From: Rhodococcus oxybenzonivorans
GTDB lineage: Bacteria > Actinomycetota > Actinomycetes > Mycobacteriales > Mycobacteriaceae
Direction of reading: 5' to 3'
DNA: 64,000 nt
NCBI RefSeq assembly: GCF_003130705.1
Contig: NZ_CP021354.1
Location: 4,836,001-4,900,000, forward strand
Both the position numbers and the translations under genes were made by a program. Position 1 is the first letter of the stretch, and every line of letters starts with the position of its first letter. The notes under the pieces are model-generated. The model worked only from the letters and a program-made list of their open reading frames with translations, was not told the origin of the DNA and did no database searches. Shown here piece after piece: positions 37,241-46,403 of the stretch.

Positions 37241-37543
37241 CTATGCAATCGGATCGTGGACGGTGACGAGCTTGGTGCCGTCCGGAAAGGTCGCCTCGAC
37301 CTGCACGTCGGGCAGCATCTCGGGGACGCCTTCCATCACGTCCGACCGGGTGAGCACTTCACGCCCGGATACCATCAGCTCTGCCACCGAACGTCCGTCC
37401 CGCGCCCCTTCGAGGATGTGGTCGGTGATGATCGCGACGGCCTCCGGATGATTGAGCGTCAGGCCCCGCTGCTGCCGCCGGCGCGCGAGTTCGGCGGCGT
37501 AGCTCAGAAGCAGACGCTCCTGCTCATGGGGCGACAAGCGCAT
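37241..37543 (-). CDS. ureA: Urease gamma subunit
   Basis: 100 residues from the ATG at 37543 with a perfect AGGAGG upstream. [20 protein letters not shown] and [20 protein letters not shown] match UreA. First gene of ureABCFGD; as in mycobacteria there is no ureE. Confidence 0.96.
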   Translation of the reverse strand: MRLSPHEQERLLLSYAAELARRRQQRGLTLNHPEAVAIITDHILEGARDGRSVAELMVSGREVLTRSDVMEGVPEMLPDVQVEATFPDGTKLVTVHDPIA

Positions 37544-37902
37544 GTGTCCTCCTGCGGTCGGTGCGTCGCAATACTGCCACGATCTGCAGTGTGGCACCTC
37601 CCACGCCTGCGCCGACTATCGTTCTCGTGGCCGAAACACCGATGACACGAAATCGTCACAGCACTGCCCTATCGCGCCGCATGTCAGTTTCAAAAGTCGC
37701 GTTCGCGACATCCTGGGGTTTCCCCGCCAGTGCAGCTGCCTTCTGGAATGTGTAGCCGGTGCACTGCACCGCCACACCCCTCGCACCGTCGTCCTAGCTG
37801 GCCCGTTGCGCACTCACTTCGCCCGGATCGCCATCGAGGGCGTCGGTTACGAGTACGAGGAATCGGCCACCGGTATCGTATGCGTGGCCACACCAGAATG
37901 GC
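37544..37902. other. Intergenic region upstream of urease and IS remnant
   Basis: No gene is supported. It must contain the urease promoter near 37560-37620 (leftward), but I see no operator of known type. The right end abuts the transposase remnant; I could not define an IS terminal repeat. Confidence 0.4.
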
Positions 37903-38490
37903 GTGACGCGTCAGGAGATCTCAGATGAGGTGTGGGCTGTTCTGGTGCCGTTGATGCCGGTGCCGGCGGGGCGTTCGCGACCGTGGACGGATCATCGTCT
38001 CGCGGTCGAGGGCATGGCCTGGAAGTACCGCACGGGTGCGTCGCTCGCGTACATCAGCACGGGCGACCCTCGGCCGCGACACAGGGGGCTCGGTCGAATC
38101 ACAAGAATCTGCGAGAAGAGCCGCTTGATCACGGGATCGGCCGCTCGCGGGGCGGGTTGACGAGCAAGGTCCATCTCGTCTGCGACGGCCGCGGGCGTCC
38201 GTTGGGCTGGGTGATCACCGGCGGGACATCAACGACACGACGATGATGGTCGCCACGACGATCCCCGAAGGCGATGACCAGATCGGGCACCGCCGGAAGA
38301 AGCCGGGCAGACCGATCGAGTTCGGCGACGAGCAGAAGGAGCGCTACAGGGGCCGCAACGTCGTCGAGCGGTGCTTCAACAAGCTCGAGCAATGGCGAGG
38401 CATTGCGATGCGCTCAGACAAAACCGCCCGCGCCTAGCGTGCCGCGATCACCCTCGCCGCCACGCTGATATGGATCAACACCGACTTGAT
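37903..38490 (+). mobile_element. Broken IS5-family transposase
   Basis: The frame starts MTRQEISDEVWAVLVPLMPV then WTDHRLAVEGMAWKYRTGA, the N-terminus of IS5-group (IS427-like) transposases. About 60 residues carrying the first catalytic Asp are then missing. It resumes in other frames as SRGGLTSKVHLVCDGRGRPL (second Asp) and YRGRNVVERCFNKLEQWRGI (Glu). The tail AAITLAATLIWINTDLIH follows an in-frame TAG at about 38436 where Tyr is expected. It has a deletion, two frameshifts and a stop, so it is inactive. Confidence 0.85.
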
Positions 38491-39033
38491 TCACGCGGCC
38501 CAGCGGACCACTTCGAGCGGCCCCTCCTCGGGCGTCGGCGGCTCGAACCGCTCGAAGTACTCCGTCGCCGTCTGCTCAGTGAGCGGCCAATCGTCCGCCC
38601 GCCTGCCGTGTCGGTCACCGACCCGACTTAGGATGGTCTCGAGACTCGTCGCGATGTAAACAGTCTCCGGCAGGATGCCCTGCGGTGCGAGCAATGCGCG
38701 AAACTCATCGCGTTGTCGCCGGAACCAGAATCCGAAGTCGAGCACGACATCGTTCCCCGCCGCGACATGGCGCAGCAAGCGCGCCTTCAGGTCTGCTGCC
38801 ACCTCGGCGACCACTTCGGCGGAGGGCATCGTCGTGATTCCGCGATCCCAGAACTCCACCTCGAACGACAGACGCGTCCAACCCTCGCGCTCCAGGCCCT
38901 TGGCGTAGGTGGTCTTACCGGCACCACCTGGCCCGCACATCATCACGACCCGGGGTCGTCGTGTCTTGTTCACTGCCACCGGACCGAGGTTACGCTCCGC
39001 CACTGACGTTGAGACTTGCAACGCTCCGCTCAT
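38491..39033 (-). CDS. Small P-loop kinase (AAA_33/zeta-like)
   Basis: 180 residues from an ATG at 39033; GTGs at 38979 and 38973 are possible starts nearer the fold. RVVMMCGPGGAGKTTYAKGL is a Walker A, and NDVVLDFGFWFRRQRDEFR is the Walker B/lid region of AAA_33 kinases, which phosphorylate small substrates or antibiotics. Its C-terminus (EVVRWAA) ends inside the tail of the transposase remnant, and a second transposase tail lies just beyond its start. No toxin-antitoxin partner is seen. Confidence 0.7.
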   Translation of the reverse strand: MSGALQVSTSVAERNLGPVAVNKTRRPRVVMMCGPGGAGKTTYAKGLEREGWTRLSFEVEFWDRGITTMPSAEVVAEVAADLKARLLRHVAAGNDVVLDFGFWFRRQRDEFRALLAPQGILPETVYIATSLETILSRVGDRHGRRADDWPLTEQTATEYFERFEPPTPEEGPLEVVRWAA

Positions 39034-39035
39034 CG

Positions 39036-39075
39036 ATAATCTGGATCAGATCGGACTTGATCCCACACGCCCTAA
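39036..39075 (+). mobile_element. Second IS5-family transposase tail fragment
   Basis: Translated in the right frame this reads WIRSDLIPHA, matching WINTDLIHAA at 38470-38500 in the first remnant (same residues, diverged codons). It is a short relic of a related element on the other side of the kinase gene. Confidence 0.5.
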
Positions 39076-39078
39076 TCG

Positions 39079-40188
39079 TCAGGGAACGCAAATGAAGTTG
39101 GTGAAACCCCCATGTCGGGCGGGCAGGTCGTTGAGTGCTTCGTTGATCTTTTCCAGTGGGAATGTGTGATGCTCGAGGATGGAGAGGTCGAGTTGGCCGG
39201 TGCCGACGAGGTCGGCCATGTCTTGAGCTTCGGCGGTGGAAAACCACGCACTCCCGAGGATCGTGAGCTGATTCGTCATCACCGAAATCATGTCCAGCTG
39301 AAGGGGTTCCATCATACCGCCGATGTTGACCGCGATACCGCCCCGTCGTAAGGTCTCGAGGGCGTTGAGGTACGCATCGGCCGGAGCCTCGGGGCCGAGG
39401 GCGTCGATCACGACGTCGACGCCCTCTCCGTTGTTGTGCTCGCGGGTCCAGCCGCGAAGGTCAGCTGATGTAGCGGGTACGACATGGATGCGGCTGGGGG
39501 CGATTCTCCTGACCTCTCCAAGGAGTTCTGTGTTGCGGCCGGTGCCGAACACGCGGGTCGCGCCCATCGCGAGTGCGCTGAGACATGTACCGAGACCGAG
39601 GGTTCCGGAGATTCCGTTGATGAAGACGGTCGATCCCGGTCCGACCCCGGCTCGCCTCAGGGCCGAATAGCCGGTTCCGAGATACCCGAACCGGGCACCC
39701 CCTTCGAAACTGACCGTGTCAGGAAGCTTGACCAGGTTGCGCTGCGGCGCCGTGAGATACTCGCCGAGCCCGCCGTATGGGTAGGCGTCATAAAGGCGCT
39801 GTCCGTTTACGCCGAACGAAAAGTAGCCCATGAACGTGTAGGAGTCGCAGTTCTGGTCCTGGTTGCGGCGACATGCCCGGCAGGACCCGCAGGACAGACC
39901 GGGATTGACGTATACCCGATCTCCGACTGCCACGTCCGTTACGTGGCTGCCGACCGCTGCAACGACCCCTGTTGAGTCGAGCCCGAAGGTGGCGGGCAAC
40001 TTCGGGAGGGGAAGTTGCGGGAACCACTCACTGTAAGAAGCGAGCACATTTGGCAGGTTCGGGACGATGTTGCACGCCTTGACCTCGACGAGGACGTCGG
40101 TCGGACGCGGTTCCGGAACGGGGAGTTCCTCGATTTTCATGGGCTGATTGATCGCGTGTAGGCGAGCGACGCGCATGGTCGAGTTCAT
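39079..40188 (-). CDS. Zinc-type medium-chain alcohol dehydrogenase
   Basis: 369 residues, ATG at 40188 with AGGAG upstream. The structural zinc lobe CGSCRACRRNQDQNC is intact. The catalytic site is atypical: the usual Cys near the start is in ACNIVPNLPN and the GHE motif is replaced by FGLDSTG. The Rossmann motif GISGTLGLGTC follows. It therefore resembles alcohol dehydrogenase relatives with altered catalytic metal binding. Last gene of the operon headed by the cupin gene; could oxidise or reduce a side-chain alcohol or aldehyde in that pathway. Confidence 0.85.
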   Translation of the reverse strand: MNSTMRVARLHAINQPMKIEELPVPEPRPTDVLVEVKACNIVPNLPNVLASYSEWFPQLPLPKLPATFGLDSTGVVAAVGSHVTDVAVGDRVYVNPGLSCGSCRACRRNQDQNCDSYTFMGYFSFGVNGQRLYDAYPYGGLGEYLTAPQRNLVKLPDTVSFEGGARFGYLGTGYSALRRAGVGPGSTVFINGISGTLGLGTCLSALAMGATRVFGTGRNTELLGEVRRIAPSRIHVVPATSADLRGWTREHNNGEGVDVVIDALGPEAPADAYLNALETLRRGGIAVNIGGMMEPLQLDMISVMTNQLTILGSAWFSTAEAQDMADLVGTGQLDLSILEHHTFPLEKINEALNDLPARHGGFTNFICVP

Positions 40189-40408
40189 TGTGTATCTCCT
40201 GAGTAGCTGATTGTGGGCCGGATGTGTGCGAGGTAGGGCGGTGCGCCCGCAGCAGCGTGGGTGCGCACGTACCGGGGTTGAAGTCGGTGCCAGACCGCGG
40301 TTGGTGGGGGCGGATGTGAGCGGAACCGCCCCCGGAAGCCCGGCGATGTGTGCTGGTGCGCGTCGATGACGCAGGCTACTGCGGCCCCGGCAGGTATCGA
40401 GTTTGGTA

Positions 40409-41905
40409 TCAGGCTGGGGAAGAGGAAAGTTCGACGACGAAGTCAGGTTCGGTGGCAGCCCGAACGGCTTCTACGGTCACTCCCGGCGCGAGCTCTCTCA
40501 AGACGAGACCGTGGGCTGTGATGTCGAAGACGCACAGATTTGTGATGATGCGTTCGACTACCGCGAGCCCGGTGATGGGCAGGGTGCACGATTGCACGAT
40601 TTTGAATGATGCGTCCTTGGCCACGTGCTCCATGAGAACGATGACTTTCTTGGCGCCGCCGACGAGGTCCATGCCACCGCCCATGCCCTTGACCATCTTC
40701 CCGGGGATCATCCAGTTGGCGATGTCACCGGTCGCGGATACCTGCATCGCGCCGAGGATCGCGACGTCGATCTTGCCGCCGCGGATCATTCCGAAGCTGG
40801 TTGCGGAGTCGAAGATCGACGCCCCCTCGCGCAGGGTGACCGTGGCCTTACCGGCGTTGACCAGGTCGGCATCCTCGTCGCCCTCGTAGGGGTATTGCCC
40901 GGTTCCCAGCACACCGTTTTCCGATTGCAGCACCAACTCGACATCGTCGGGAACGTAGTTCGGAACCAGAGTGGGCAGACCGATACCGAGATTGACGTAG
41001 TCCCCGTCCGACAACTCGGCGGCTGCACGGGCGGCCATCTGTTCCCGTGAAAGACCACGCAGGGTCGCGCCGCTCACCGCCGCTACGTCCGTGGTCACGG
41101 TGGTATCACCTGCCGTGGTCAAGGGTGTCGACTTCGGCCGGGGGAGCGTGGTGCGCTTCTCGATTCGTTTGTCGGCGGCTTGGTCGGCAGTGAGGGGCAG
41201 CACTCGGTGCACGTAGATGCCGGGGAGATGGATTTCGTCGGGGTCGAGTTCTCCGGCGTCGACGAGGATCTCGACCTCCGCGATGGTGGTCCGTCCGGCC
41301 ATCGCAGCGAGGGGGTTGAAGTTGCGGGCGGACCTGCGGAAGACGAGGTTGCCGTGCCGGTCGCCCTTCCATGCTCGTACGAGCCCGAAGTCGCAGGTGA
41401 TGGCTTCCTCGAGTACGTACGGGCGGGTCCGGCCGGCGAAGGTGATCTCCTGGACCGTTTTCGGCGGGCTCTTCTGCACGACTTGGCCCTGTGCATTGAA
41501 CCGCCGGGGCAGCCCGCCTTCAGCGACTTGGCTGCCGACCCCGGTTGCGGTGAAGAAGGCGGGAATGCCGGATCCGCCGGCCCGGAGTTTCTCGGCGAGG
41601 GTGCCCTGGGGAACAAGTTCGACTTCGAGTTCGCCTTGCAAGTATTGCCGTTCGAACTCCTTGTTCTCGCCGACGTAGGAGGCCACCATCTTCCGGATGC
41701 GTCCTTCGTTGAGCAGTAGCCCCAATCCCCAGTCGTCGACACCGCAGTTGTTCGAGACCACTTCGAGGTTGTCGACGCCCGTCGTCAGGAGCGCGTCGAT
41801 CAAGACGCTGGGAATGCCGCACAGGCCGAATCCTCCGACCGACAGAGAATCGCCACTGGCGATTCCCTCGATCGCTTCCCGTGCGGTGCGGACGACCTTG
41901 TCCAT
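40409..41905 (-). CDS. 3-oxoacid CoA-transferase, fused A and B subunits
   Basis: 498 residues from the ATG at 41905. The A half (1-235) begins [20 protein letters not shown] with [16 protein letters not shown]. The B half (about 275-498) begins [20 protein letters not shown] and carries the catalytic Glu in LQSENGVLG. Succinyl-CoA:acetoacetate CoA-transferase type, which would activate acetoacetate released from the ring-cleavage product upstream in the operon. In many bacteria the halves are separate genes; fusion is the mitochondrial-like layout. Confidence 0.93.
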   Translation of the reverse strand: MDKVVRTAREAIEGIASGDSLSVGGFGLCGIPSVLIDALLTTGVDNLEVVSNNCGVDDWGLGLLLNEGRIRKMVASYVGENKEFERQYLQGELEVELVPQGTLAEKLRAGGSGIPAFFTATGVGSQVAEGGLPRRFNAQGQVVQKSPPKTVQEITFAGRTRPYVLEEAITCDFGLVRAWKGDRHGNLVFRRSARNFNPLAAMAGRTTIAEVEILVDAGELDPDEIHLPGIYVHRVLPLTADQAADKRIEKRTTLPRPKSTPLTTAGDTTVTTDVAAVSGATLRGLSREQMAARAAAELSDGDYVNLGIGLPTLVPNYVPDDVELVLQSENGVLGTGQYPYEGDEDADLVNAGKATVTLREGASIFDSATSFGMIRGGKIDVAILGAMQVSATGDIANWMIPGKMVKGMGGGMDLVGGAKKVIVLMEHVAKDASFKIVQSCTLPITGLAVVERIITNLCVFDITAHGLVLRELAPGVTVEAVRAATEPDFVVELSSSPA

Positions 41906-42023
41906 GACAAAAGACCTCTTCTGTTCGGGTTGGCATCCGATACTTGGGCGCGGTCTGTCGACCACGCCGAGCGTCGGACGCGTAGGTAGGTCATACCTGT
42001 GTACTGGCCGGCGTTCGACGAGA

Positions 42024-43148
42024 TCAGTCGAGCCACTTGATGATCGAAGTGAGCGTGTCGGATACCAGGTCGGGTCGGCCGTCGAAGTAGTGTCCGGCCC
42101 CGGTGACAGCGAGTAGTTCCTTGCGGGGATGCGGTGCACCCTCATAGAGAGCGGACGCCATAGACGGGAAACATCCGCGGTCGGCGGTTCCATAGGCGAC
42201 GAAAACGGGCACACTCACCCGCTCGAGGCAGGTGGGGCCGTATCCGTTCGTGTCAGCGACACTCCATTGGGACAGCCAGGATCGCAGGGTGCTGAAACTT
42301 CCCAGGGTGACCGGTCGAAGATTCGCCGACATCGGGTCCCCCCACAGCGTCCCGGGTTCACGATCGGAGGCATCGAGGGTGACATCGACGAATCGTGGGT
42401 CCGCGCAGGTTCCGTGAACGCGGAACGGCAGGTCCGGCACGTCGGCGCCGTAGCGTTCGGTCAGCTCGGTCAGTTGCGCTTTGACCCAGTCGGTGATGCG
42501 GGTCATCCGGCAGGCCTGGGCGTCCCGGTAGGTGGCCACCCACTCCGGATCGAGGGGGACACGGCGACCGGAGAACAGATCCAGCTCGGGATCTCGCCGG
42601 AAGGGGTCGTCTTCGCTGATGATCGCCGGGTCGAGCCAGCCCTGGATCAGGTCGGCGCGGCCCGCGTGTGCATTGAGCATCACCAGGGCATCGACCGGCG
42701 GGAGTTCGGCGCGGGTGAGGTCCGTGCCTCCGCCACCGGGAGCGTCGCGGATGCTCGGGTTCTCGGCTTCTGCCTGGTACAGGGCGGCCAAACCGCCACC
42801 ACCGGAGTTACCGACGAGCACGATGCGCTCGTACCCCTCCCCCTCGCGGAGGTGCTTGATGATCGAACCCAGATCGGCCACACAGTTTTCGAGGATGACC
42901 TGGGTATCGTTGCCGGCATAGCGGGTGACCACCCCGACCGCATCCAACCCCAGCTCCGCACACGGTGTCAGGGCGTAGTGGCCGACGAAGTTGGAGCTCG
43001 GATGGCAGAAGACCAGCACGGTGTCCGAACGCCGGCCCTCGTTCGCGCGTTCGCGGCCACACCAAAGTGTGCCGGAGGCGCGGGCGATGCCGGAGTAGAC
43101 GTCACCGCCCATCGCGGCCTGCATCGGAACGGGAAGCAACTCACGCAT
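42024..43148 (-). CDS. Alpha/beta hydrolase of an aromatic degradation operon
   Basis: 374 residues from the ATG at 43148, overlapping the dioxygenase stop by 8 bases. [20 protein letters not shown] forms the oxyanion region, the nucleophile is Ser in [13 protein letters not shown], and the C-terminal [11 protein letters not shown] supplies His. Larger than typical meta-cleavage hydrolases. Its place between the homogentisate dioxygenase-like gene and the acetoacetate CoA-transferase gene suggests that it cleaves the ring-fission diketone in place of fumarylacetoacetase; this is inference. Confidence 0.82.
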   Translation of the reverse strand: MRELLPVPMQAAMGGDVYSGIARASGTLWCGRERANEGRRSDTVLVFCHPSSNFVGHYALTPCAELGLDAVGVVTRYAGNDTQVILENCVADLGSIIKHLREGEGYERIVLVGNSGGGGLAALYQAEAENPSIRDAPGGGGTDLTRAELPPVDALVMLNAHAGRADLIQGWLDPAIISEDDPFRRDPELDLFSGRRVPLDPEWVATYRDAQACRMTRITDWVKAQLTELTERYGADVPDLPFRVHGTCADPRFVDVTLDASDREPGTLWGDPMSANLRPVTLGSFSTLRSWLSQWSVADTNGYGPTCLERVSVPVFVAYGTADRGCFPSMASALYEGAPHPRKELLAVTGAGHYFDGRPDLVSDTLTSIIKWLD

Positions 43149-44334
43149 CACTGGGCACCTTCCGTGCGCCTTCTTCCAGATTCGCCCAGGTGAACGGGTA
43201 TTCCGGATCGACACAGTCCTTGAGAGCTGCGGACAGCTGCAGGGGCCGGTGGGTGTCGATCATCACCTGGTATTCGTCGGCGCGGGCGGCGCCGAGCGCA
43301 CGTTCGACGTTGCCCGGGTGCGGGCCGTGGATGAACCCGGCCGGGTGGACCGTGATCGATCCGAGCCCGACGCCGGTGCCCTGCCGGGTCTTGGCCTGTC
43401 CCTTCGCGTAGAAGAGGACCTCGTCGCTGTCGACATTGGAGTGGAACGGTGGGATCGGTACCGCGTTCGGGTTGTAGTCGAGCAACCGCGGGACGAAGTT
43501 GCACATGACGAACCCGGGGGCTTCGAGGATCTGATGCATCGGCGGCGGCTGGTGCAGGCTGCCGGTGATCGGCTCGAAGTCGTGGATGCTGAAGCTCCAC
43601 GGGTACATGCCGCCGTGCCATCCGACCACGTCGAAGGGATGGTGCTTGTGAACGTTGCGGGTCAACCCGGTACGGGTCCGGACGATGACGGGCACATCCG
43701 AGCCGGACACGTCGAGCAGCTCGGTGGGGCGACGGATGTCGAGTTCGCAATAGGGGGTGCCCTCGATGAACTGCCCACGCTCGGACAGGTAGCGCTTCGG
43801 CGGATCGATGTGCCCGCGCGCTTCGACGAACAGCAGCCGAAGTTCCTCGTCGCCGCGGACGGTCCACCGATGGATGGTGGAGGTCGGGACGATGACGTAA
43901 TCGCCTTCGACGATGTCGATCCGCCCGAAAGTGCTCTCGAGGGCGCCGCTGCCGCTTTCGACGTAGGCAAGTTCGTCACCGGTGCTGTTCTTGTACAGGC
44001 TGCTGTCTTCGGTGGCGACGGCATAGGAGATGCGGACATCGTCGTTGGACAGCAACAACACTCGGTCCAAGACCGCGTCGCCCTTGATGGGCAGGCTGTG
44101 CGGGGTCAGGTGGATCGGCGAGAGCGGCTGGTTCGCGTGCAGGCCCTCGTCTGCGGTTTCGACGGTCTCGATCGCCGTCAGCGCACTCGGCGGATTGCGG
44201 TGGTAGAGCAGCGAGGTGTCGCCGACGAAGCCGTCCTCCCCGATCAGCTCCTCCCAATACAGTGAGCCGTCCGGTTGGCGGAATGCGACATGGCGCTTAC
44301 GCGGAACGTGACCGACTTGGGTGAAGTAAGGCAT
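43141..44334 (-). CDS. Homogentisate 1,2-dioxygenase-like ring-cleavage enzyme
   Basis: 397 residues, ATG at 44334. Cupin-fold iron dioxygenase: GLTRNVHKHHPFDVVGWHGG, LHQPPPMHQILEAPGFVMCN and PPFHSNVDSDEVLFYAKG are strongly HGD-like. The latter gives the His and acidic iron ligands (a DE pair sits where human HGD has Glu341), and ITVHPAGFIHGPHPG gives the last His. Shorter than classic HmgA (about 430-450). It opens a hydroquinone-type ring; homogentisate is the likely but unproven substrate. Confidence 0.85.
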   Translation of the reverse strand: MPYFTQVGHVPRKRHVAFRQPDGSLYWEELIGEDGFVGDTSLLYHRNPPSALTAIETVETADEGLHANQPLSPIHLTPHSLPIKGDAVLDRVLLLSNDDVRISYAVATEDSSLYKNSTGDELAYVESGSGALESTFGRIDIVEGDYVIVPTSTIHRWTVRGDEELRLLFVEARGHIDPPKRYLSERGQFIEGTPYCELDIRRPTELLDVSGSDVPVIVRTRTGLTRNVHKHHPFDVVGWHGGMYPWSFSIHDFEPITGSLHQPPPMHQILEAPGFVMCNFVPRLLDYNPNAVPIPPFHSNVDSDEVLFYAKGQAKTRQGTGVGLGSITVHPAGFIHGPHPGNVERALGAARADEYQVMIDTHRPLQLSAALKDCVDPEYPFTWANLEEGARKVPSDA

Positions 44335-44338
44335 GGTC

Positions 44339-44869
44339 TCAGTTCTCCTGCTTGGTGCCGATGAGGATCGCGGCCAGTGTCACGGTGCGGCCGCTGCGAT
44401 TGCGCCACGCGTGTCGGGTGGCGTTCTGCACGACGAGGTCGCCGGGGTGCAGGTCGGTGGTGACCTCGTTGTCTAGTTCGAGGGTGACGTCACCGTCGAG
44501 GACGAGGGTGTAGTCGATGGTGGGAGTGCGGTGCATTCCATTGGGCTCGAACGTTTCGGCAAGCCCTGGTGAATGCGCGAGCTGCTCGGCGACGTATCCG
44601 GGGCCGTCGAAGGTGGGCTCGGCCATAGTGGAATCGGGTGGCAGGGTCAGGATGATCAGCCGGGTTTCGCCGACCGCAGGAAGTAGGGACGGCACACCGG
44701 GTGCGGGATCGTCGCCGGTGACACTGACCGGCTGCGCCGGGTCGGTTGACCACGCCACCGTCGAGGAGAATCCAGGAAACGATGAAAAGTGGTGTGCGCG
44801 TGCAGGTTGACCGTCGGATACGATGATGGAATTGCCGGCGCTGTCGTGTCCGGTGACGACTCTACGCAT
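44339..44869 (-). CDS. Cupin-domain protein
   Basis: 176 residues, ATG at 44869. The C-terminal cupin reads MHRTPTIDYTLVLDGDVTLE then DLHPGDLVVQNATRHAWRNR; His in MHRTPT and RHAW are possible metal ligands. The N-terminal 90 residues (RRVVTGHDSAGNSIIVSDGQ) are typical of small aromatic-pathway cupins. First intact gene of the operon, 4 bases before the dioxygenase gene. A broken copy exists at 46404-46536. Role unknown, perhaps a small-molecule isomerase or dioxygenase partner. Confidence 0.8.
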   Translation of the reverse strand: MRRVVTGHDSAGNSIIVSDGQPARAHHFSSFPGFSSTVAWSTDPAQPVSVTGDDPAPGVPSLLPAVGETRLIILTLPPDSTMAEPTFDGPGYVAEQLAHSPGLAETFEPNGMHRTPTIDYTLVLDGDVTLELDNEVTTDLHPGDLVVQNATRHAWRNRSGRTVTLAAILIGTKQEN

Positions 44870-44972
44870 TTTGGGTCTCCGTGGTGTTGGTGCCGGCCAT
44901 GGTTCCGCGGCGGACTATATCTGCACCAGTCGAGGCTGTGACCTGGACTTCTGTCGCGAAAGATACCGACAT
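44862..44972 (-). pseudogene. In-frame P450-LLM deletion stub, 36 codons
   Basis: Starting at the ATG 44972, the first 14 codons MSVSFATEVQVTAS match the P450 N-terminus at 50304 (MSVSYAAEVQVAAL). They continue without a stop into DIVRRGTMAGT, which matches the LLM protein segment DVVRRGTMTGT, then NTTETQNA, which matches the LLM C-terminus (HTTETPHV), ending TAG at 44862. The stop overlaps the cupin ATG exactly as the intact LLM stop overlaps the cupin remnant at 46529-46536. It is a relic of two deletions and preserves the reading frame and coupling to the cupin gene. Confidence 0.8.
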
Positions 44973-45076
44973 CTGATGCCCTTCGTGTTGTGCGTCATTT
45001 ACTGCTACTAATATGACAGCGGACACAATCTGTGTAAAACTAGTCTTTCCGACTTGAAAGATTGGTTTTGCTTATG
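44933..45076. repeat. Diverged duplicate of the P450/LysR divergent promoter, copy 1
   Basis: About 85% identical by eye to 50265-50410 over the P450 start codons, the whole intergenic region and the LysR ATG. Shared blocks include GATACCGACATCTG, TTGTGCGTCAT and AAAACTAGTCTTTCCGAC. Diverged copies of one regulatory region. Confidence 0.85.
45044..45061. promoter_or_regulatory. Inverted repeat in LysR promoter, copy 1
   Basis: TCTTTC-CGACTT-GAAAGA, 13 bases before the LysR ATG; it recurs with one mismatch at 50378-50395. Candidate LysR autoregulatory or activation site. Confidence 0.45.
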
Positions 45077-45967
45077 TCGTCTGATTTCACGCTTCGTCAG
45101 ATCGAGTACTTCGAGGCGGCCGCGCGTCTGGGATCGATCACCGCCGCGGCTCAGGCCTGCCATGCGTCGCAAGCGGCCGTGTCTCTGGCGGTCGCGGATC
45201 TCGAGAAGAACCTCGCCGTGCAGCTCCTGGTTCGGCGCAAGGCCAAAGGAGTGGTGCTGACCGACGCTGGTGCACGGGTGCTGTCTGATGCGCGTCGGGT
45301 ACTCGAAGCCGCAGGCGAGTTGCGGCGTGACGCACACTCATTGAGCAGCACGCTGCACGGCACGCTCACCGTCGGTTGCTACGTGACACTGGCACCGTTC
45401 GTCATTCCGCCCGTCCTCGACGAGTTCGCCGCCCGTCATCCATCCCTGACCGTCACCGTCATCGAGGGTGCAGGTGAGGAGATGCGAGATGCGCTCGTCG
45501 AAGGGCGATGTGAAGTCGCGTTCCTCTACGCCGACGACAGCAATGCCCCGCTCACCACAACCACCGTCAAAACGACAACCCCCTACGTGATCCTGTCGGC
45601 CGAACATCCACTCGCCCATCAGGAAGCGATTTCGTTGTCCGATGTCGCGGATCTTCCGTTGATCATGTTCGATGCCCCGAGCGCCCGCAATGCTGCGCAG
45701 ATGCTGCGCAGCGAGGGACTGAGTCCCAACATTCGGCACGTAACACCCAACATCGAATTGGTGCGGTGCCTGGTCGCGCGGGGACTGGGATACTCCATCC
45801 TCGTTCAGAAGTGGCCGGTCGATGTGAGTTACGAAGGAAAACCTCTCGTCGCCCTGCCGATTCGCGATTCCACCGATGTGCGTCGCGTCGTCCTCGCCTG
45901 GCCGGAAGCGGTCAAACTGACGCGACGCGCGGCAACGCTGATCGAGGCGGCGAAGGACCTCTTCTAA
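45074..45967 (+). CDS. LysR family transcriptional regulator
   Basis: 297 residues from the ATG at 45074. The N-terminal helix-turn-helix is in GSITAAAQACHASQAAVSLA, and the effector domain begins GTLTVGCYVTLAPFVIPPVL. The C-terminus IELVRCLVARGLGYSILVQK is typical of CynR/BenM-like members. Divergent from the cupin-dioxygenase operon, which it probably activates in response to an aromatic acid. Its promoter is duplicated at 50.3 kb, where the regulator itself is deleted, so it may also control the P450 operon. Confidence 0.88.
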   Translation: MSSDFTLRQIEYFEAAARLGSITAAAQACHASQAAVSLAVADLEKNLAVQLLVRRKAKGVVLTDAGARVLSDARRVLEAAGELRRDAHSLSSTLHGTLTVGCYVTLAPFVIPPVLDEFAARHPSLTVTVIEGAGEEMRDALVEGRCEVAFLYADDSNAPLTTTTVKTTTPYVILSAEHPLAHQEAISLSDVADLPLIMFDAPSARNAAQMLRSEGLSPNIRHVTPNIELVRCLVARGLGYSILVQKWPVDVSYEGKPLVALPIRDSTDVRRVVLAWPEAVKLTRRAATLIEAAKDLF

Positions 45968-46049
45968 TGGTCGTACCCGCCTCGAAGTCTCCTGCGATTA
46001 ATCGGCCTGCCACGTAATTTCAGTCCGGCGTACTGGACACCGATGCGAA

Positions 46050-46402
46050 CTACGTACGGGGGCTATCGCGCAGCCCGAACACGCAGATGAGTATGAGTAC
46101 GTTGGCTGCAACCATATAGAGACCAATCGCCGTCGAGGTGCCGGTCGCTGCCAAAAGTGCCGTTGCGATGATCGGCGCTATTCCGCCGCCGGCGATGTCG
46201 CCGAGCTGGCAAGCAAGGAAGATGCCGGTGTACCGGATCTTGATCGGGAATTGCTCGCTGAGTATGGCAGGAGGACGGCGTAGGTGAGCGCGGTCGGAAG
46301 GACACCGAAGATGCTTCCGAGGGCGGCCAAGGCAAGGTTGCCGGTGTTGATCAGCGGGAACAGTATCACTGCTCCGGCAGCGTGGAAGATCCAAGGTGTC
46401 CG
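46050..46402 (-). pseudogene. C-terminal remnant of an MHS-family aromatic acid transporter
   Basis: Two leftward frames join: IFHAAGAVILFPLINTGNLA through LGSIFGVLPTALTYA, then SEQFPIKIRYTGIFLACQLG through IAPIIATALLAATGTSTAIG to a stop at 46050. FPIKIRYTGIFLACQLG followed by a GGGIAPIIATALL helix is the signature of the last helices of MHS (PcaK/ShiA-like) proton symporters. Only about 110 of roughly 430 residues remain, with a frameshift near 46260. Confidence 0.75.
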
Positions 46403-46403
46403 T

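Noticed and set aside
35218..37266. 682-codon open frame on the + strand
   Set aside because: Antisense shadow of ureC-ureB with no recognisable domain and no ribosome site.
45968..46049. Possible terminator between lysR and the transporter remnant
   Set aside because: No stem longer than 6 bp was found.
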